Shown: positions 23,009 through 33,249, counted from the stretch's first letter. The stretch is 64,000 nt of DNA from Hippasteria phrygiana (GCA_037893225.1 JAZGUH010000363.1:1116001-1180000), one strand, 5' to 3'. Made by a program: numbers and translations. The notes: generated from the letters alone by a model not told the origin.

Positions 23009-23978
23009 AACACAACACAAAAAGTAAGTCCTCCCCTAAATGACCCCTCACAGTTTCTTAAGTAAGAACTTCTTTCACATCTAGTGAAAAATATTTCTGT
23101 GGGTGTTAGGCAACTGTTGTGTGAAAATGAAAGGCATCCTTTTATTCATGGTTGACTGAGCTCAGATTGAAGACAAAATAATCCAATTTCAAAATTCACA
23201 AGACTGTGTGTGCATGCCTGTGTGATGGCAGAAAACGTGTGTGCCGTCGAAGTGGAGAACAGCATGCTGAGTGTTGTGTGCAACCTGTCACATCCTTCGG
23301 TGGCGGAAGCATCATGGTCTGGGCTGGGATAAGTCTTGTCAACAAAACACCACTTGTTCAGATCAATGGCAATTTGAATGCGCAACGATATGTTGACGAT
23401 ATCCTGCGTCCATATGTTGCACCGTATGCCGCAGCCCATGGTGATGGATTCGTCTTCATGGACGATAACGCCCGTCCTCACAGAGGAGAGAGGTGAACGC
23501 CTTCTTGGCTCATGAGGGGATCCAGAAAATGGTTTGGCCGGCAAATTCACCAGACCTCAATCCCATCGAGCATCTTTGGGGACCTGCTGAAACGATGTGT
23601 ATGCCCGTATCCAAGCAGAAAGCACTCTGGAGGACTTGTCGCGATTACTGCAGGAAGAATGGAATGGCTAATCCTGCGGCAGCGGGTGACCAGACTCGTC
23701 AACACCATGAGAAGATGATGTCTGGAGGTCATTGTCAAGCGTGGTGGATACACACGTTATTGAACATTAATGTTAATCTGCTTCTCAGTCATCTGCAGTA
23801 ATAAAGTAAATTTTGTCTTCAATTTGTGCTCAGTCAACCATGAATAAAAGGATGCCCTCAACAGTTGCCTAACACCCACAGAAATATTTTTCACTACATG
23901 TGATCTTTGAAAAGTTCTTACTTAAGAAACTGAGGGGTCATTTAGGGGGGGGGGAAGACTTACTTTTTGTGTTGTGTT
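23009..23978 (+). mobile_element. Tc1-like transposon, internally deleted
   Basis: Inverted repeats of about 170 bp (left 23009-23178, right about 23807-23978) start AACACAACACAAAAAGTAAG and are flanked by TA on both sides (23007-23008 and 23979-23980), the Tc1/mariner target duplication. The interior holds only the C-terminal half of a transposase. At 970 bp it is shorter than a full Tc1 element. The right arm has a longer G run than the left. Confidence 0.9.
23206..23780 (+). pseudogene. Tc1-like transposase, C-terminal half
   Basis: The DDE_3 type catalytic region is recognisable: FGGGSIMVWAGIS, FMDDNARPH (second catalytic Asp) and then, in another phase, WPANSPDLNPIEHLW (catalytic Glu). 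A phase change lies near 23490. The DNA-binding paired-type domain and first Asp are absent, so it cannot be functional. Confidence 0.9.
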
Positions 23979-23980
23979 TA

Positions 23981-25384
23981 CATGGATTACCTGGTATTAT
24001 GCCACAACTCTCATCTGCACTACTGAAGTCGTACTGCATGTACCGCTGGATGTATACATGTGTGCATTTACTGCACAAAATGCCATTGCCAATTTTGTGT
24101 CAACGCAGAATCCTAAGCTGATCGCAAGCAGCCAATCAGCTGCTGAGGTGGCAAACTTTCTCATGAATATTCACAACTTTTGGCAGCGCTGGATGCATGG
24201 TGGTGGGTGTGTGAAATCATACTTCACAAAAAAGGGGACATTGCACTTTGTGACCTGGAAAAACCCTTGTATCTGTACTGTGTGGAATAATCTGATGTAT
24301 TGTAACAAACGGGCAACAAACAATAAGCTGTGCAGACATAGGTGTGTGAAGGTTAAACAAATGTATCCAAAATAGCACTGCAAATTTGGAGAAAAACAGG
24401 ATTCTGGCACAGAATTAACTCTTAGGATGGGAAACTATACATGTTTATTTAGTACTTTTTAGTAGCTTTCTTTCCCTGTAGGAGGTGTAGAATTTAGAGA
24501 CAATTTGTAGTTCAAAATGCCATTACAAATATTGTGAAAAAACATGATTCTAAACAGGATTCAGTACTAAATATTCATAACCATTTCAACCAATCACATT
24601 AGAGAGTTTGGTCCAATAAAGGCTTTTGTAGGATCAAACTTTTAGCCAATGGGCAGCTTCTTATTCTGGTGGATGGTTGGATGGGAATACGAAGTGCAAC
24701 TTGGGTTTGTCACAGCACTTTATAGGGTATAGAACCATTAGTTGAGCTTTTCAAATACCCACTTCCACCCCATCTCCGCCAATTGCCAAGTACTTTGTGG
24801 GAAGATGTATTTTCAATTTCTGCTTTTATATGACTACATTTAATATTTAATTTTACTTTATGCTCTGCTGGTTTCCTGGATGTTCTCCAGGAGCCGTTAT
24901 TCCTCCTATCAGTTTAGTTGGGGAAAATTTACTCTCCAATGTACATGTATATTTTATTGTATTTCACTACCGATTCTTAACTACAAGGGTATCTTTGAAT
25001 TCTGTCATATATTAAGGCGTTTTTTTGCAGGAATTCGACAGACACAGGTTAAACGTTTTCTCAATGCTCTATCAGAATAGCCAATAAATATATTTGATAA
25101 ATTTATTTCATCATTTATAATTGCCCTAACATAAAATGTAAGAATTATGACAGTAATTTCAAGTTTTGTGACAGGCACTCTCATGACTCTCTGGAGGTTC
25201 ACCAGGGGCAATTCCTCCCGTAGCTCATAGCATTAAGCGGGGGAACATCCTGTGTCTGGATGTTTTAATAGTTCATATTGGTGTTTTCATTACAGATTTC
25301 CTAATTGGTGTTAAAATGAATGTTGGCATTTGATAATTTGTGTGGCCTGGTTTTGCCAATTTTTTGTACATGTTCTGGCTACAT
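23981..25384. other. Non-coding, nothing recognised
   Basis: No open frame here shows a known domain. An acceptor-like TTTTTTGCAG|GAATTC at about 25030 is not matched by a convincing exon. Confidence 0.4.
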
Positions 25385-25570
25385 CCACTATGTAACTAGC
25401 AGGGTCTGGTGTGCCCTGACTATGATGGTCTGGTGTGGTGTGCCATATTGACATGTATCAGGGTCTGGTGTATCCTAACTGCGATGGTCTGGTGTGCCAT
25501 ATGGTGGATCTGGTGTGCCCTATTTCATGGCTGGGACTGGTGAGCCCAGGGGGTCTGGTGTGCCCCATGT
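25385..25570 (+). repeat. Degenerate GGTCTGGTGTGCC minisatellite
   Basis: The motif GGTCTGGTGTGCC or close variants occur about seven times with irregular spacing of 20-40 bp. No coding role is seen. Confidence 0.8.
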
Positions 25571-26459
25571 AAATGCATTTTTGTCTTTGACAGTTTGCCC
25601 ATAAAAAGTCTTGTATCTGGCAATATTTTGAAAAATAAAACAAATGCTGTGGCATAGTTACAAACAAATACATTGTGTGTGTGCTGTCATTCATTTTCAG
25701 TCTGAGAATAATTGTCATATATGGAATTTGAGTAACCATTAACAATGCAAATAACACATTTGGTATTGGATATCATGTTACATGGTCAACTCTAGTGGAA
25801 AGGGAGTTCTGACCGAGTTCTGTATTGTAAGTTGAATTTTTTTGTATAATCTGCAAGCTAACTTGAAAAACAATGACATCGAAAATAGACATCTAGTCCC
25901 AGTTTAACTACATGTACGTAGATGTATGTTTTTGTACTACTAGCAATACTTAGCCACCTACATGTGCGCCAAAAAGTACAAAGTTGATGTAATTTCGTTC
26001 AGAGTCAGTCAGCAGGACGTTCTCATTTTCCCTAACCAAAGCTGCACACTAGCTATTTTGTGCATCCAACAAGAAATATTCATTTCTCAAACTCCCCCCT
26101 TAAAAACCCACACAAACCGGAAGTTGAAATTTGTAAATAACGTTAAGCATAACGTCAAGCCTACTATTAAGATGCAATACAATCGATGTCAAATGCATCA
26201 ATGCATAAGCAAGAACACTTTTCAGTATCACAAGAGGGCGCTGTTACTTTTTCACGCGGTACAATACTTCTTGACATAAAACTAATCGTGCTTATCAAAG
26301 TATAAAACGGAATTCACCAAAGAAATTTAGTGATAGTTGATAAATGTTTATTTAAAACACTAAAGAATAGTAATAATTTAAACAAACAATTCTTTGAGTG
26401 CAAATCGGAGAATCATAAACATTCCATAATGTGTTTTTAATTTAAATTAAAAAAATTAA
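25571..26459. other. Non-coding, nothing recognised
   Basis: No recognisable gene or repeat. The frame at 25962-26279 has no domain and is probably accidental. Confidence 0.4.
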
Positions 26460-27020
26460 AATTAAATTAGCGGTATTTGATGACGGCACAATGACATCAA
26501 AGATTTCAGATATTTGGGCATATATCTTGGATCTTTCAGACCTAAATACAAAAGGAATTTGAACATGGTTTTCCTGAGATGGGCAAATATGATCAAGAAA
26601 TAAACAAATCCTTAAAACCACATGATGACATCATCTAAATTGTTATGTCCAACACGTACAAAGTGTCAATCCAATTTAGCTTATAGACATTCTCCATGTT
26701 CAATGTACATTCTCCATGTTGATTGTGCATCTTTACGATGACGTCACATGTTAAAGAGCAAGTTTAGCTTAGGATCTTATTTTGTCATTTTGAATTGAAT
26801 GTGATTGCATTTCGTGTCAAATTTTGCAATAAGAATAAAATATTACAACTTGAATAATTGCTTTTTATCATGACACCCGATGACGGATGACCATGACGTC
26901 ACTTCAGTTTTCCACAATAACACATTCTTGTCTAAATACATATCATTTATGATTAAATCAGACCTATAGTTATGCAGATTTAGGCATTTGAAATTGTACC
27001 TACAAACTACAAATGTAATG
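26460..27020 (+). repeat. Old, diverged TGACGTCA-type satellite
   Basis: Degraded motifs (GATGACATCATC, GATGACGTCACATG, CATGACGTCACTTCAGTTTT) and the typical phrases around them show an old relative of the A units. Confidence 0.65.
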
Positions 27021-27099
27021 TCACAAAAAGTGTGGAATAAAAAAGCTAGGTGCCACCACTAAAGTTGTCTGCTGCCCTCAACATTGTCCTGCTTTCAAA

Positions 27100-27172
27100 T
27101 CAACTCGTACCTTGGACAACTCGTACCCTGGACAACTCATACCTCTTTAAGACAGCTCGTACCACGCGACAG
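27100..27172 (+). repeat. Short tandem repeat, about 17-bp unit
   Basis: CAACTCGTACC(T/C)TGGA is repeated about four times (TGGACAACTCGTACC and variants) just before GTACCACGCGACAGGTTTCG. Its function is unknown. Confidence 0.75.
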
Positions 27173-27929
27173 GTTTCGCGCGGTGCCGTGTGCATCAAAA
27201 GAAATCATGCCAAATTACCTCATTTTAAAATAGAAAGGTAGATTACGTTGAATACACGAACTCAATTTTTTAGTTTTTGACAAATCAGGATGCATTTTTT
27301 GACCTGTTAAAAAAATCGACAATATATTTTAAAATGAGACCCAATGTACATCGCCATATCGACAAGTGATCCTCAAAAACTTCTTTCTGATGCGAATAAT
27401 GGGTCCATGATTTTTTGTTTTTAATTTTATTTAAATATATTTGTGAAAAATGCTTTGCCATGTTTTCCCTTTCTTCTTGTGAATTTAAATACATGTAATT
27501 AACTCCAATTTGATATAATTTTGTTTATTTTGCTTCTGAAGGATTCAAATTTCCACATTAATCAACCAATCATCTCTTTATTGTGGTGACGTGGCATCCA
27601 TTCAATAATATTCGATTGGACGTACCATACGGCGAGATCATAGTAAAATATGTCCTATTCATGACTTTGGCAAAACAAATTGAAAATACACTATAATGTA
27701 GATAGTTACAGGCATCTAAAATTGTACATACAATTGAATGGCACAGTTTGCATTTTAGTTTAATATTAGACGTTCACAAATGCCCCTTTATTGTAAAACA
27801 TGATACCTGATAACGTCATGATAACATTATTCCTAACACATAAACGCTTCGTGCATGTGCTTTTTCTTTGTACCAAATTTTCATGCTAAACGTAACAAGT
27901 CCTGGGCAGAAACAAATGTGTACGAAGCT
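27173..27929. other. Non-coding, nothing recognised
   Basis: AT-rich sequence without gene evidence. Confidence 0.4.
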
Positions 27930-29086
27930 AATGTCTGCTGCCCTGAGCATTGGTTTGTGTACATTGACGATATTTTGTATAATCATAGTGCAAGGAAATG
28001 GTATAAGCTCTCTTGGTTAAAATTACACTATTGACATGTTATAGAAAACGCTCAAATCTCTGTATACAAAGCACAGCTGGTATAGCGCAACGCCACACAT
28101 AAATTTACGTTGGATTGTAGGAGAAATTAAGAACGTGCAACATGACACACATGGTTACACTGCCTTCCCAGAATTCCTTTGTTATTATATTGTTTGGGGG
28201 CTAAATATTGAAATGGGTATATTTTGACGCTGGAGTGAGCTATGGTCATAAGAACTTGGAATTAGGTACACAAAAATACAGTGTATAACACTTCCGAAGG
28301 TTTTTGTCATAAGAGATTGCTAAATGTAGCAAATTTTGACTTGAATTTAATGACCTCTAGATGACGTCATCATGACGTCATCATGACGTCACATCAATTT
28401 TGTTTATCTGTAACAAATCCTGGCCTATCAGCATTAAGACTGCACTCAATCGGACTTACGGTTCTCTAGATATAGGACCTTAAAGTGTCCACCTTTAAGA
28501 TGACGTCACGTGACCCACGATGACGTCATCACAACTGTACTTGTCGAAGCAAACATTTGCAACGTCGTCTTGGCCTGGATCGAGTTTGTAATCAATCTGA
28601 TCAATGGCAGTGTAAGTTTTTGAGTGTATAATGAAATTTGAAACATTAAAAAAATCATAGAAAATCAGCCGATGACGTCATCATGACGTCACTTCGGATT
28701 TTGCATGCTAGTGACAATATCTGCCTACCCACCAATTTTTGTGACGATCGGACCTACTGTTATATGTGTTTCAAAAAAGCACATTTTTGATGACGTCATT
28801 ATGACGTCATACATTTTTCACATTTATATGTAAGTATCTATGATCTAACAAACCTATTACAAAAAGAATTTCGAAATTAGCATGTTCAGTTGATGAGATA
28901 TGGCTTAAGGGTTCAAAACTTTAAAAATTACTGGAAAATCGTATGATGACGTCATCATGACGTCACGTCGATTTTCATCTATAACACAAGCCGGTCCACC
29001 AACAAACCAAGTTTGAGCTCAATCGGACTTAGGGTTCTCTAGATATAGGCCCTTCAAAAACGCACTTTTGAGATGACGTCACGTGC
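27930..29086 (+). repeat. Satellite unit A3, left part
   Basis: A near copy of the A units. It is interrupted at 29086 by the Polinton and continues at 44938 after the duplicated target. Left part plus right part contain about 14 TGACGTCA sites. Because other A units keep the uninterrupted site (near 2000 and 7868), the insertion point can be read exactly. Confidence 0.92.
29082..29086 (+). repeat. Target-site duplication of the Polinton, left (CGTGC)
   Basis: CGTGC precedes the left terminus and follows the right terminus at 44933-44937. Removing the element and one copy restores GTCACGTGCCACGTG, exactly as in other A units. Known Polintons usually duplicate 6 bp; extending to six bases here gives a mismatch on either side. 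Confidence 0.85.
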
Positions 29087-29325
29087 AGTAGTATAGAAGA
29101 TGCCGATTCTATGTCATTTTCTGTTTTTTCACTTTTCTCTCTAATTTTGCTGTAGGTACATACGTCAAATTTTTTTAAAACAAAATCATAAAAAAATCGC
29201 CCAAATTTTATTCAAAATGTTGTTGTGTATATACACACCAAAATTTGCACAAAATCAAGAAAATACAAAGTGCTTTTCATAGTCGAGAAGCGTACGAAAA
29301 CGCCGGGGCGCCCCGGCGAAAAAGG
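29087..29325 (+). repeat. Polinton terminal inverted repeat, left
   Basis: Matches the reverse complement of 44694-44932 with about three substitutions plus a small difference in the inner GC block (GGGGCGCCCC here, GGGGCGCGCC in the other arm). It contains TATACACACCAAAATTTGC and an inner CGCCGGGGCGCCCCGGCG palindrome. Confidence 0.97.
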
Positions 29326-29353
29326 CAAAAAAAATGATTTGTCGCAAACCAAA

Positions 29354-29402
29354 AAAAAATATCCCTCATCTCTACACTCAGTAGAGATGAGGGATATTTT
29401 TT
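29354..29402. repeat. Perfect 22-bp hairpin near the left TIR
   Basis: Arms 29354-29375 and 29381-29402 are exact reverse complements (core ATATCCCTCATCTCTAC) around the loop ACTCA. It has no counterpart beside the right TIR. It might be a transcription end or processing signal for the minus-strand gene block, or a replication-related structure (inference). Confidence 0.9.
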
Positions 29403-29404
29403 GT

Positions 29405-29432
29405 CGTACTCACATAGCTACGCTCTACTATA
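29405..29432 (+). repeat. Palindromic interspersed repeat, copy 1
   Basis: GTACTCACATAGCTACGCTC is a diverged copy of the Polinton palindromic repeat (core GCGTAGCTACGC). It lies in non-coding sequence. Confidence 0.6.
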
Positions 29433-29543
29433 CACTAAATTACAACTATTCTTCGCAAGGAGCGCTAGGCCTAGCCCCTAAACTCTCATAATCAGGAGGT
29501 AAAATACTCACGTTAGAATCACGCTCATACTCTTTACATATTT

Positions 29544-30179
29544 CTAATCTAAAGTTGTAAGTTTTGCGATAAGATCTTTTTTTTCTTTCTCCATTCTCTC
29601 GACAACTTTCTTTTCGACCTCATCGTCTATTTCTTTTTGATTTCTATCGGACTCTTCTCTCGCTTTAGTTTGAGTCCTAATGGCTTCTTTCATTCCGTAA
29701 AACTTTTTTAATTCATCGTTAATCAAAGCAAATTCTTCGTGACTTACATCACCATCGTCTACGGCCTGAGACACTAATTCATTTATCGTATTTAATTTTG
29801 TTTCGGCTACTACTCTAATCTCATCGTGTTTTTTGGCTTTACCTCTAAACTTTTTACTAAATCGTTTTAATACCAAACTTACACCCACACATCCTATAGC
29901 TAATCCTTCTAGCACCACGCCTACAGGTATACTAATGACACCGACAACGCTGACTATGCCTATTGTACCAGATAAAGCTCCGAAACATTCTATAACGGTC
30001 TCTGCGTTTGATAAACAGGTAATAATTTTATTATACTTTTTGTGCAACCGTTCTCTCTTATCTCTCTCGTTGGCTATCTCTTTTTGCACTCGTTCGATTT
30101 TATTTAACCTAAAGACTGAAGACTCGTTCGTTTCTCTAGGAACATCGGGCAATTTAGGGTAAACGGATTCTGCGGTCAT
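29544..30179 (-). CDS. Polinton coiled-coil/membrane protein, 211 aa
   Basis: The frame is intact. Residues about 25-60 are charged and helical, residues about 65-105 form a long glycine/valine-rich hydrophobic region (IGIVSVVGVISIPVGVVLEG) that could be one or two membrane helices, and the C-terminal half is a charged coiled coil ending in a KEKKDLIAKL-type stretch. Proteins of this plan occur in Polinton-like loci of marine animals, but no function is known to me. The start ATG lies in TTTATAAAATG, preceded by a block also found before the gene at 31857. It is the last gene before the left terminus. A virion or host-membrane role is inference only. Confidence 0.7.
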   Translation of the reverse strand: MTAESVYPKLPDVPRETNESSVFRLNKIERVQKEIANERDKRERLHKKYNKIITCLSNAETVIECFGALSGTIGIVSVVGVISIPVGVVLEGLAIGCVGVSLVLKRFSKKFRGKAKKHDEIRVVAETKLNTINELVSQAVDDGDVSHEEFALINDELKKFYGMKEAIRTQTKAREESDRNQKEIDDEVEKKVVERMEKEKKDLIAKLTTLD

Positions 30180-30206
30180 TTTATAAAGTAGTATATTTTA
30201 TATGAC
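30180..30206 (-). promoter_or_regulatory. Shared start-site block, copy 1
   Basis: On the minus strand the text TATAAAATATACTACTTTATA runs straight into AAATG. It matches the block at 31858-31884 with one substitution (C-T-A becomes C-G-A). Sequence identity directly before two unrelated genes suggests a promoter overlapping the start codon. Confidence 0.55.
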
Positions 30207-30209
30207 TTT

Positions 30210-31321
30210 TTATTTTAATTTTTTTTGCATGTATACAAGAATCAAAGTACCGACACCTACCAATAACGCCCACACGTGCTCCGCCAACCAACCTACCGAC
30301 TTACTTAACAGATTAAACAACCAACTCGCGATACTACCCAAAATACCCGGTAAAGCGGCTAATAACTTACCCCCCAGCTTTTTTAGCAAATTAGCCAAGT
30401 TTTTTAAATGATTACTTATCCAATCTTTCACGTTACCTCCGGGTTTAGGCGTAGGAGTAACAGGCTTAGGCGGAACCGGGGTCGGAGCAGGAACAACCGC
30501 TGCAGCAGCCGAACCACCCCCACCAACAGCCGCCACCAAAGAAGCAACGATCGTACTTATAGCTAAAGCAAACGCGGCCAATATACTAACGACCGTCACG
30601 CCCTGTTCTCGAAACAGAATTCTAATCTTTTCTACTAATGAGGTATCACCATCTAGTATTTTATTAATCGTTTCTTTTATTCTAGCGATTTGAGTCCTCG
30701 TTCATTCTCGAGCGCTGCTGTCATTCTAGCGGATCTTTCATCATTTAGACCTTTTAATCGATTGGCTATTTCTCGTCTATCTTCTTCGCTCGTTGCTTCA
30801 GTTAGTTCAGCTTTGGTTTGATTAATTTCATCATCTAGCCTTCTTACTTTAGCTAAATTTAATTCTAATTCACCTTTGAGAGTTTGTAACGCTTTGTTTA
30901 AACCAGCAATTTCTCTTAAGTTCTTTAATCCTGTAATGTTTTTAATTACTCTTTCTTGATTAGCTAATTGGTTTTTTAGTTGATACGTGATGTGTTCTCG
31001 TCCGTATACTAATTTTTCTAGTAGATATACTTCTTTTTTTCGTTCATCTACTCTCTCTTTTTGCCCGTCTAATGCTTTTACTCGTTTGGCTAATGTTTCG
31101 ACGAATTTCTCCGAATTTTTTTCTCGTTTATATAATTCTTTTATTCGCTCATCTAATACTTTTTTTTCTTCATCTAGTGATGCGCCATATTCATCTATTG
31201 CCGCAAGTAAATCAACATCTATATCTGTCAAATCTACTTCTTTTTTTTCTCTTAATACATCTACGACTACTTCTTCCACGATATCGCCAACATCATCGGC
31301 TGATTTTGGAAGTTCACTCAT
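30210..31321 (-). pseudogene. Polinton coiled-coil plus membrane protein, split by a frameshift
   Basis: Two adjoining frames probably form one gene. The first (31321-30677, 214 aa, start MSELPKSADD) is almost entirely coiled coil with heptad-like charged repeats. It ends at TAA 30679-30677. The second (down to 30210) has no ATG: its only early start would be GTG at 30599, and the phase is open back to about 30700, within the first frame. It contains a hydrophobic segment (VTVVSILAAFALAISTIVAS), a Gly/Ala/Pro linker and a C-terminal membrane helix. The continuity of charged sequence across the junction indicates a -1 phase change at about 30680-30700. This could be a mutation or programmed frameshifting; mutation is simpler. 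Confidence 0.65.
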
Positions 31322-31361
31322 CTCAATATTTTTGCGCGGTGTATCTGACTTATTTCTTGTT

Positions 31362-31387
31362 GTACTCGCGTAGCTACGCTTGTAGGG
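31362..31387 (+). repeat. Palindromic interspersed repeat, copy 2
   Basis: GTACTCGCGTAGCTACGC followed by TTGTAGGG. It lies in the 110-bp non-coding gap between the 214-codon and 141-codon genes. Confidence 0.8.
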
Positions 31388-31431
31388 CGTAATTCCGTCT
31401 TTTTAGTTTTTACCAAACCAAACTCTTCTCG

Positions 31432-31857
31432 TTAAAATAAACTGGCTTTAACTCCAGAAACAGCACCAATTCTTTTTAATAACTCGCTAATACTTACAAA
31501 TTTTTTGGGGTCGTTTTTATACGTCAGCAAGATATTGTCGTAGTAAACACCATCTTTTTCTTTATGAAATTTGTCATATCTTATATTCGTCGGTTTTTTA
31601 TAACCTTTGCCTTCCATAAAATCATAAAACGATTCTGCGTAACCATATTTTGGATAATCAGAATATTTACCTAATATATCAATCGCACCATCCGTCGTCG
31701 TAGGCGGTTGTGGTTTAGCCGGTCTGTCTAATTCAAAATCACCATCGGGATCATAATCATCATTGGCATCTTCAAAATTATCATCAGCATCGGCATCTTC
31801 TCGTTCGTCTTCTCGACCCACGTCATCCATAGGTATAAATTCTCCACCTTCAGCCAT
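31432..31857 (-). CDS. Polinton acidic protein of unknown function, 141 aa
   Basis: The frame is intact. The N-terminal third is very acidic (EDEREDADADDNFEDANDDY), followed by a proline linker and a C-terminal folded-looking part with many Tyr and Lys residues (YGYAESFYDFMEGKGYKKP). There is no membrane helix and no domain that I recognise. The start ATG is in TTTATAAAATGG with the same upstream block as the 211-aa gene. It is probably a structural or accessory protein, but this is a guess from location. Confidence 0.65.
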   Translation of the reverse strand: MAEGGEFIPMDDVGREDEREDADADDNFEDANDDYDPDGDFELDRPAKPQPPTTTDGAIDILGKYSDYPKYGYAESFYDFMEGKGYKKPTNIRYDKFHKEKDGVYYDNILLTYKNDPKKFVSISELLKRIGAVSGVKASLF

Positions 31858-31884
31858 TTTATAAAGTCGTATATTTTATATTTT
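31858..31884 (-). promoter_or_regulatory. Shared start-site block, copy 2
   Basis: The minus-strand text TATAAAATATACGACTTTATA immediately precedes AAATGG. It is nearly identical to the block before the 211-aa gene. Other Polinton genes also have TATAAA or TAAATAAA within 10 bases of ATG (32560, 33240, 35843, 38463, 39195, 39941). Confidence 0.55.
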
Positions 31885-32116
31885 ACGTAGTATTTACTAC
31901 ATTCTGAGGAATTACTCCTTGGCTCACCAACCAAGTCTGAGTAGCTAGAGCACTACCTACCGTAGCGGTGATTTTAACCGTATCTTCTACGTCTAACTTT
32001 CCTAAATCGGCGGGCTTAATTTTCAAAAGTTTTTTACTCAACATAGTATAACCTACGGTCAACAAACTCAACACAGCGCCGTGATAAAGAGTATTTGCAA
32101 CGTTCTTAGTATCCAT
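31883..32116 (-). CDS. Polinton small membrane protein, 77 aa
   Basis: The protein has two hydrophobic segments, about 14-28 (AVLSLLTVGYTML) and about 49-66 (ITATVGSALATQTWLVS), separated by KKLLKIKPADLGKLDVED. It is probably an integral membrane protein with two helices. The start ATG follows AAGTAAA. Its position in a run of same-strand Polinton genes supports its being real. Function is unknown. Confidence 0.65.
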   Translation of the reverse strand: MDTKNVANTLYHGAVLSLLTVGYTMLSKKLLKIKPADLGKLDVEDTVKITATVGSALATQTWLVSQGVIPQNVVNTT

Positions 32117-32146
32117 TTTACTTGTACAAACATTTTATTTTTTTAT

Positions 32147-32560
32147 TTATTCCATTTCTAATAGTTCTTCAACTTTAGAGGTTACGTTTGTAACCACTAC
32201 TTTTTGCTGCTGATCTACAGGTTTACTCTTTTTAAGCGCGAGATATCCAATTCCTAAAACAGCCAAACCAACCATAGCGTATCCCCAGCTCGGAATGTCT
32301 CTCATCGTTAGCGCTGGCGTTTGCTGGGGAGCTTCTTCTTCTATACTTTGCATTTTTTGTATTTGTTCTTTCATCTTTCTGTTTCTTTCGGCCAGCCTTT
32401 TACCTTGCTCTACTCTTTTAGGGTCTTTTACTCTCTTTTTTGTGACTCTCGCTAGAGCCGGCTGAGCCGGCTGGGGAGACTCTTGGGGAGGCTGAGCCGG
32501 CTCTTGGGGAGGCTGGGGAGTCTCTGCTACTTGATCTGTCGTTGTCGTTTCTAGACTCAT
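32147..32560 (-). CDS. Polinton Pro/Gln-rich single-pass membrane protein, 137 aa
   Basis: The N-terminal 35 residues are proline/glutamine repeats (PPQEPAQPPQESPQPAQPAL), followed by a very basic segment (RVTKKRVKDPKRVEQGKRLA), then one clear membrane helix (WGYAMVGLAVLGIGYLAL) and a short basic tail. The basic region could contact DNA (inference). The start ATG follows TACTATAAAAG. It overlaps the upstream gene (to 32418) by 143 bases in another phase; both are retained because each has a good start and a distinct coherent composition. Confidence 0.65.
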   Translation of the reverse strand: MSLETTTTDQVAETPQPPQEPAQPPQESPQPAQPALARVTKKRVKDPKRVEQGKRLAERNRKMKEQIQKMQSIEEEAPQQTPALTMRDIPSWGYAMVGLAVLGIGYLALKKSKPVDQQQKVVVTNVTSKVEELLEME

Positions 32561-33125
32561 CTTTTATAGTAATACTATTATTATTTGTAACGCTACTATT
32601 ACTACTATCTACCTGTACATGTTTAGTCGTGATCAACATAGCCGCCAAAGGAGATAAATAAACCCCATAATTGTAATGCACTTCGCAAAGTAAACTGGAC
32701 AAGCTGCTAGAAATAACGGGATCTTTTTCTAATTCGTTAACGAGGGCTTCTTCAGAATCTAAACAAAGTTTATAACCGAATGGTGAAGCCAGCGGCAAAG
32801 TCGCACCTAAATTTTTTGCGTAAAGGGTCAACACGCAACCCCCCAAACTGACTATCATTTCTTTACCGAGCTTAGCTTCGTATCTTTTATGTAGCTTTTC
32901 TTGTTTTTCCGCGGTCAAGCTCTCTATTTCATTAATCGAGTATTCTTTACCGAAATATTTTTCAGAATCGCCGGAAGCAACTACGGCTAAAAGTCTATTT
33001 TTAGGATCTGGAGACTCGTTTGTACTCCCTACGGTCGTCGCTAAGCTATGCGCTATGGGCGTAGCAGCTACTGTTGGATGAGATTCTTGAGATAACGTGC
33101 TTAGAGATTCTATCGATTTGCTCAT
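32418..33125 (-). CDS. Polinton protein of unknown function, 235 aa
   Basis: Residues about 45-165 look like a folded domain (EKYFGKEYSINEIESLTAEK..., LGKEMIVSLGGCVLTLYAKN), while the C-terminal 65 residues are low-complexity Ser/Pro/Gly/Asn. That tail is encoded by the region overlapping the 137-aa gene. No known domain is recognised. Near residues 25-35 (SLATTVGST) the sequence is encoded by an inverted copy of the palindromic repeat (33022-33053). The start ATG follows TCTATTTTAA. Confidence 0.6.
   Translation of the reverse strand: MSKSIESLSTLSQESHPTVAATPIAHSLATTVGSTNESPDPKNRLLAVVASGDSEKYFGKEYSINEIESLTAEKQEKLHKRYEAKLGKEMIVSLGGCVLTLYAKNLGATLPLASPFGYKLCLDSEEALVNELEKDPVISSSLSSLLCEVHYNYGVYLSPLAAMLITTKHVQVDSSNSSVTNNNSITIKDESRNDNDRSSSRDSPASPRAGSASPRVSPAGSAGSSESHKKESKRP
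33022..33053 (-). repeat. Palindromic interspersed repeat, copy 3 (inverted, coding)
   Basis: GTACTCCCTACGGTCGTCGC followed by TAAGCTATGCGC is the reverse orientation of the element seen at 36991-37021, with a few changes. It lies inside the 235-aa frame. Confidence 0.7.
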
Positions 33126-33240
33126 TTAAAATAGAACTATATTTTTTTATCTTATTTCTACAAGACATATAATCGTAATAAAATAAAGATAAGTTGATGG
33201 CTATTACTAGTTTTAATAATAGGTCTAGATATTCTATCAT
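33046..33240 (-). CDS. Possible small membrane protein, 64 aa
   Basis: MIEYLDLLLKLVIAINLSLF is one hydrophobic helix followed by a charged tail. The ATG at 33240 follows CTATAAAAT, like other starts in the element. It overlaps the next gene by 80 bases in a different phase, so it may be a leader or may not be real. Confidence 0.35.
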   Translation of the reverse strand: MIEYLDLLLKLVIAINLSLFYYDYMSCRNKIKKYSSILNEQIDRISKHVISRISSNSSCYAHSA

Positions 33241-33249
33241 ATTTTATAG

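Noticed and set aside
23974..24375. 133-codon frame after the Tc1 element
   Set aside because: It starts inside the transposon end and shows no recognisable domain.
29833..31392. Plus-strand frames opposite the left Polinton gene block
   Set aside because: They are shadows of the minus-strand coding sequences, as shown by the stronger composition and starts of the latter.
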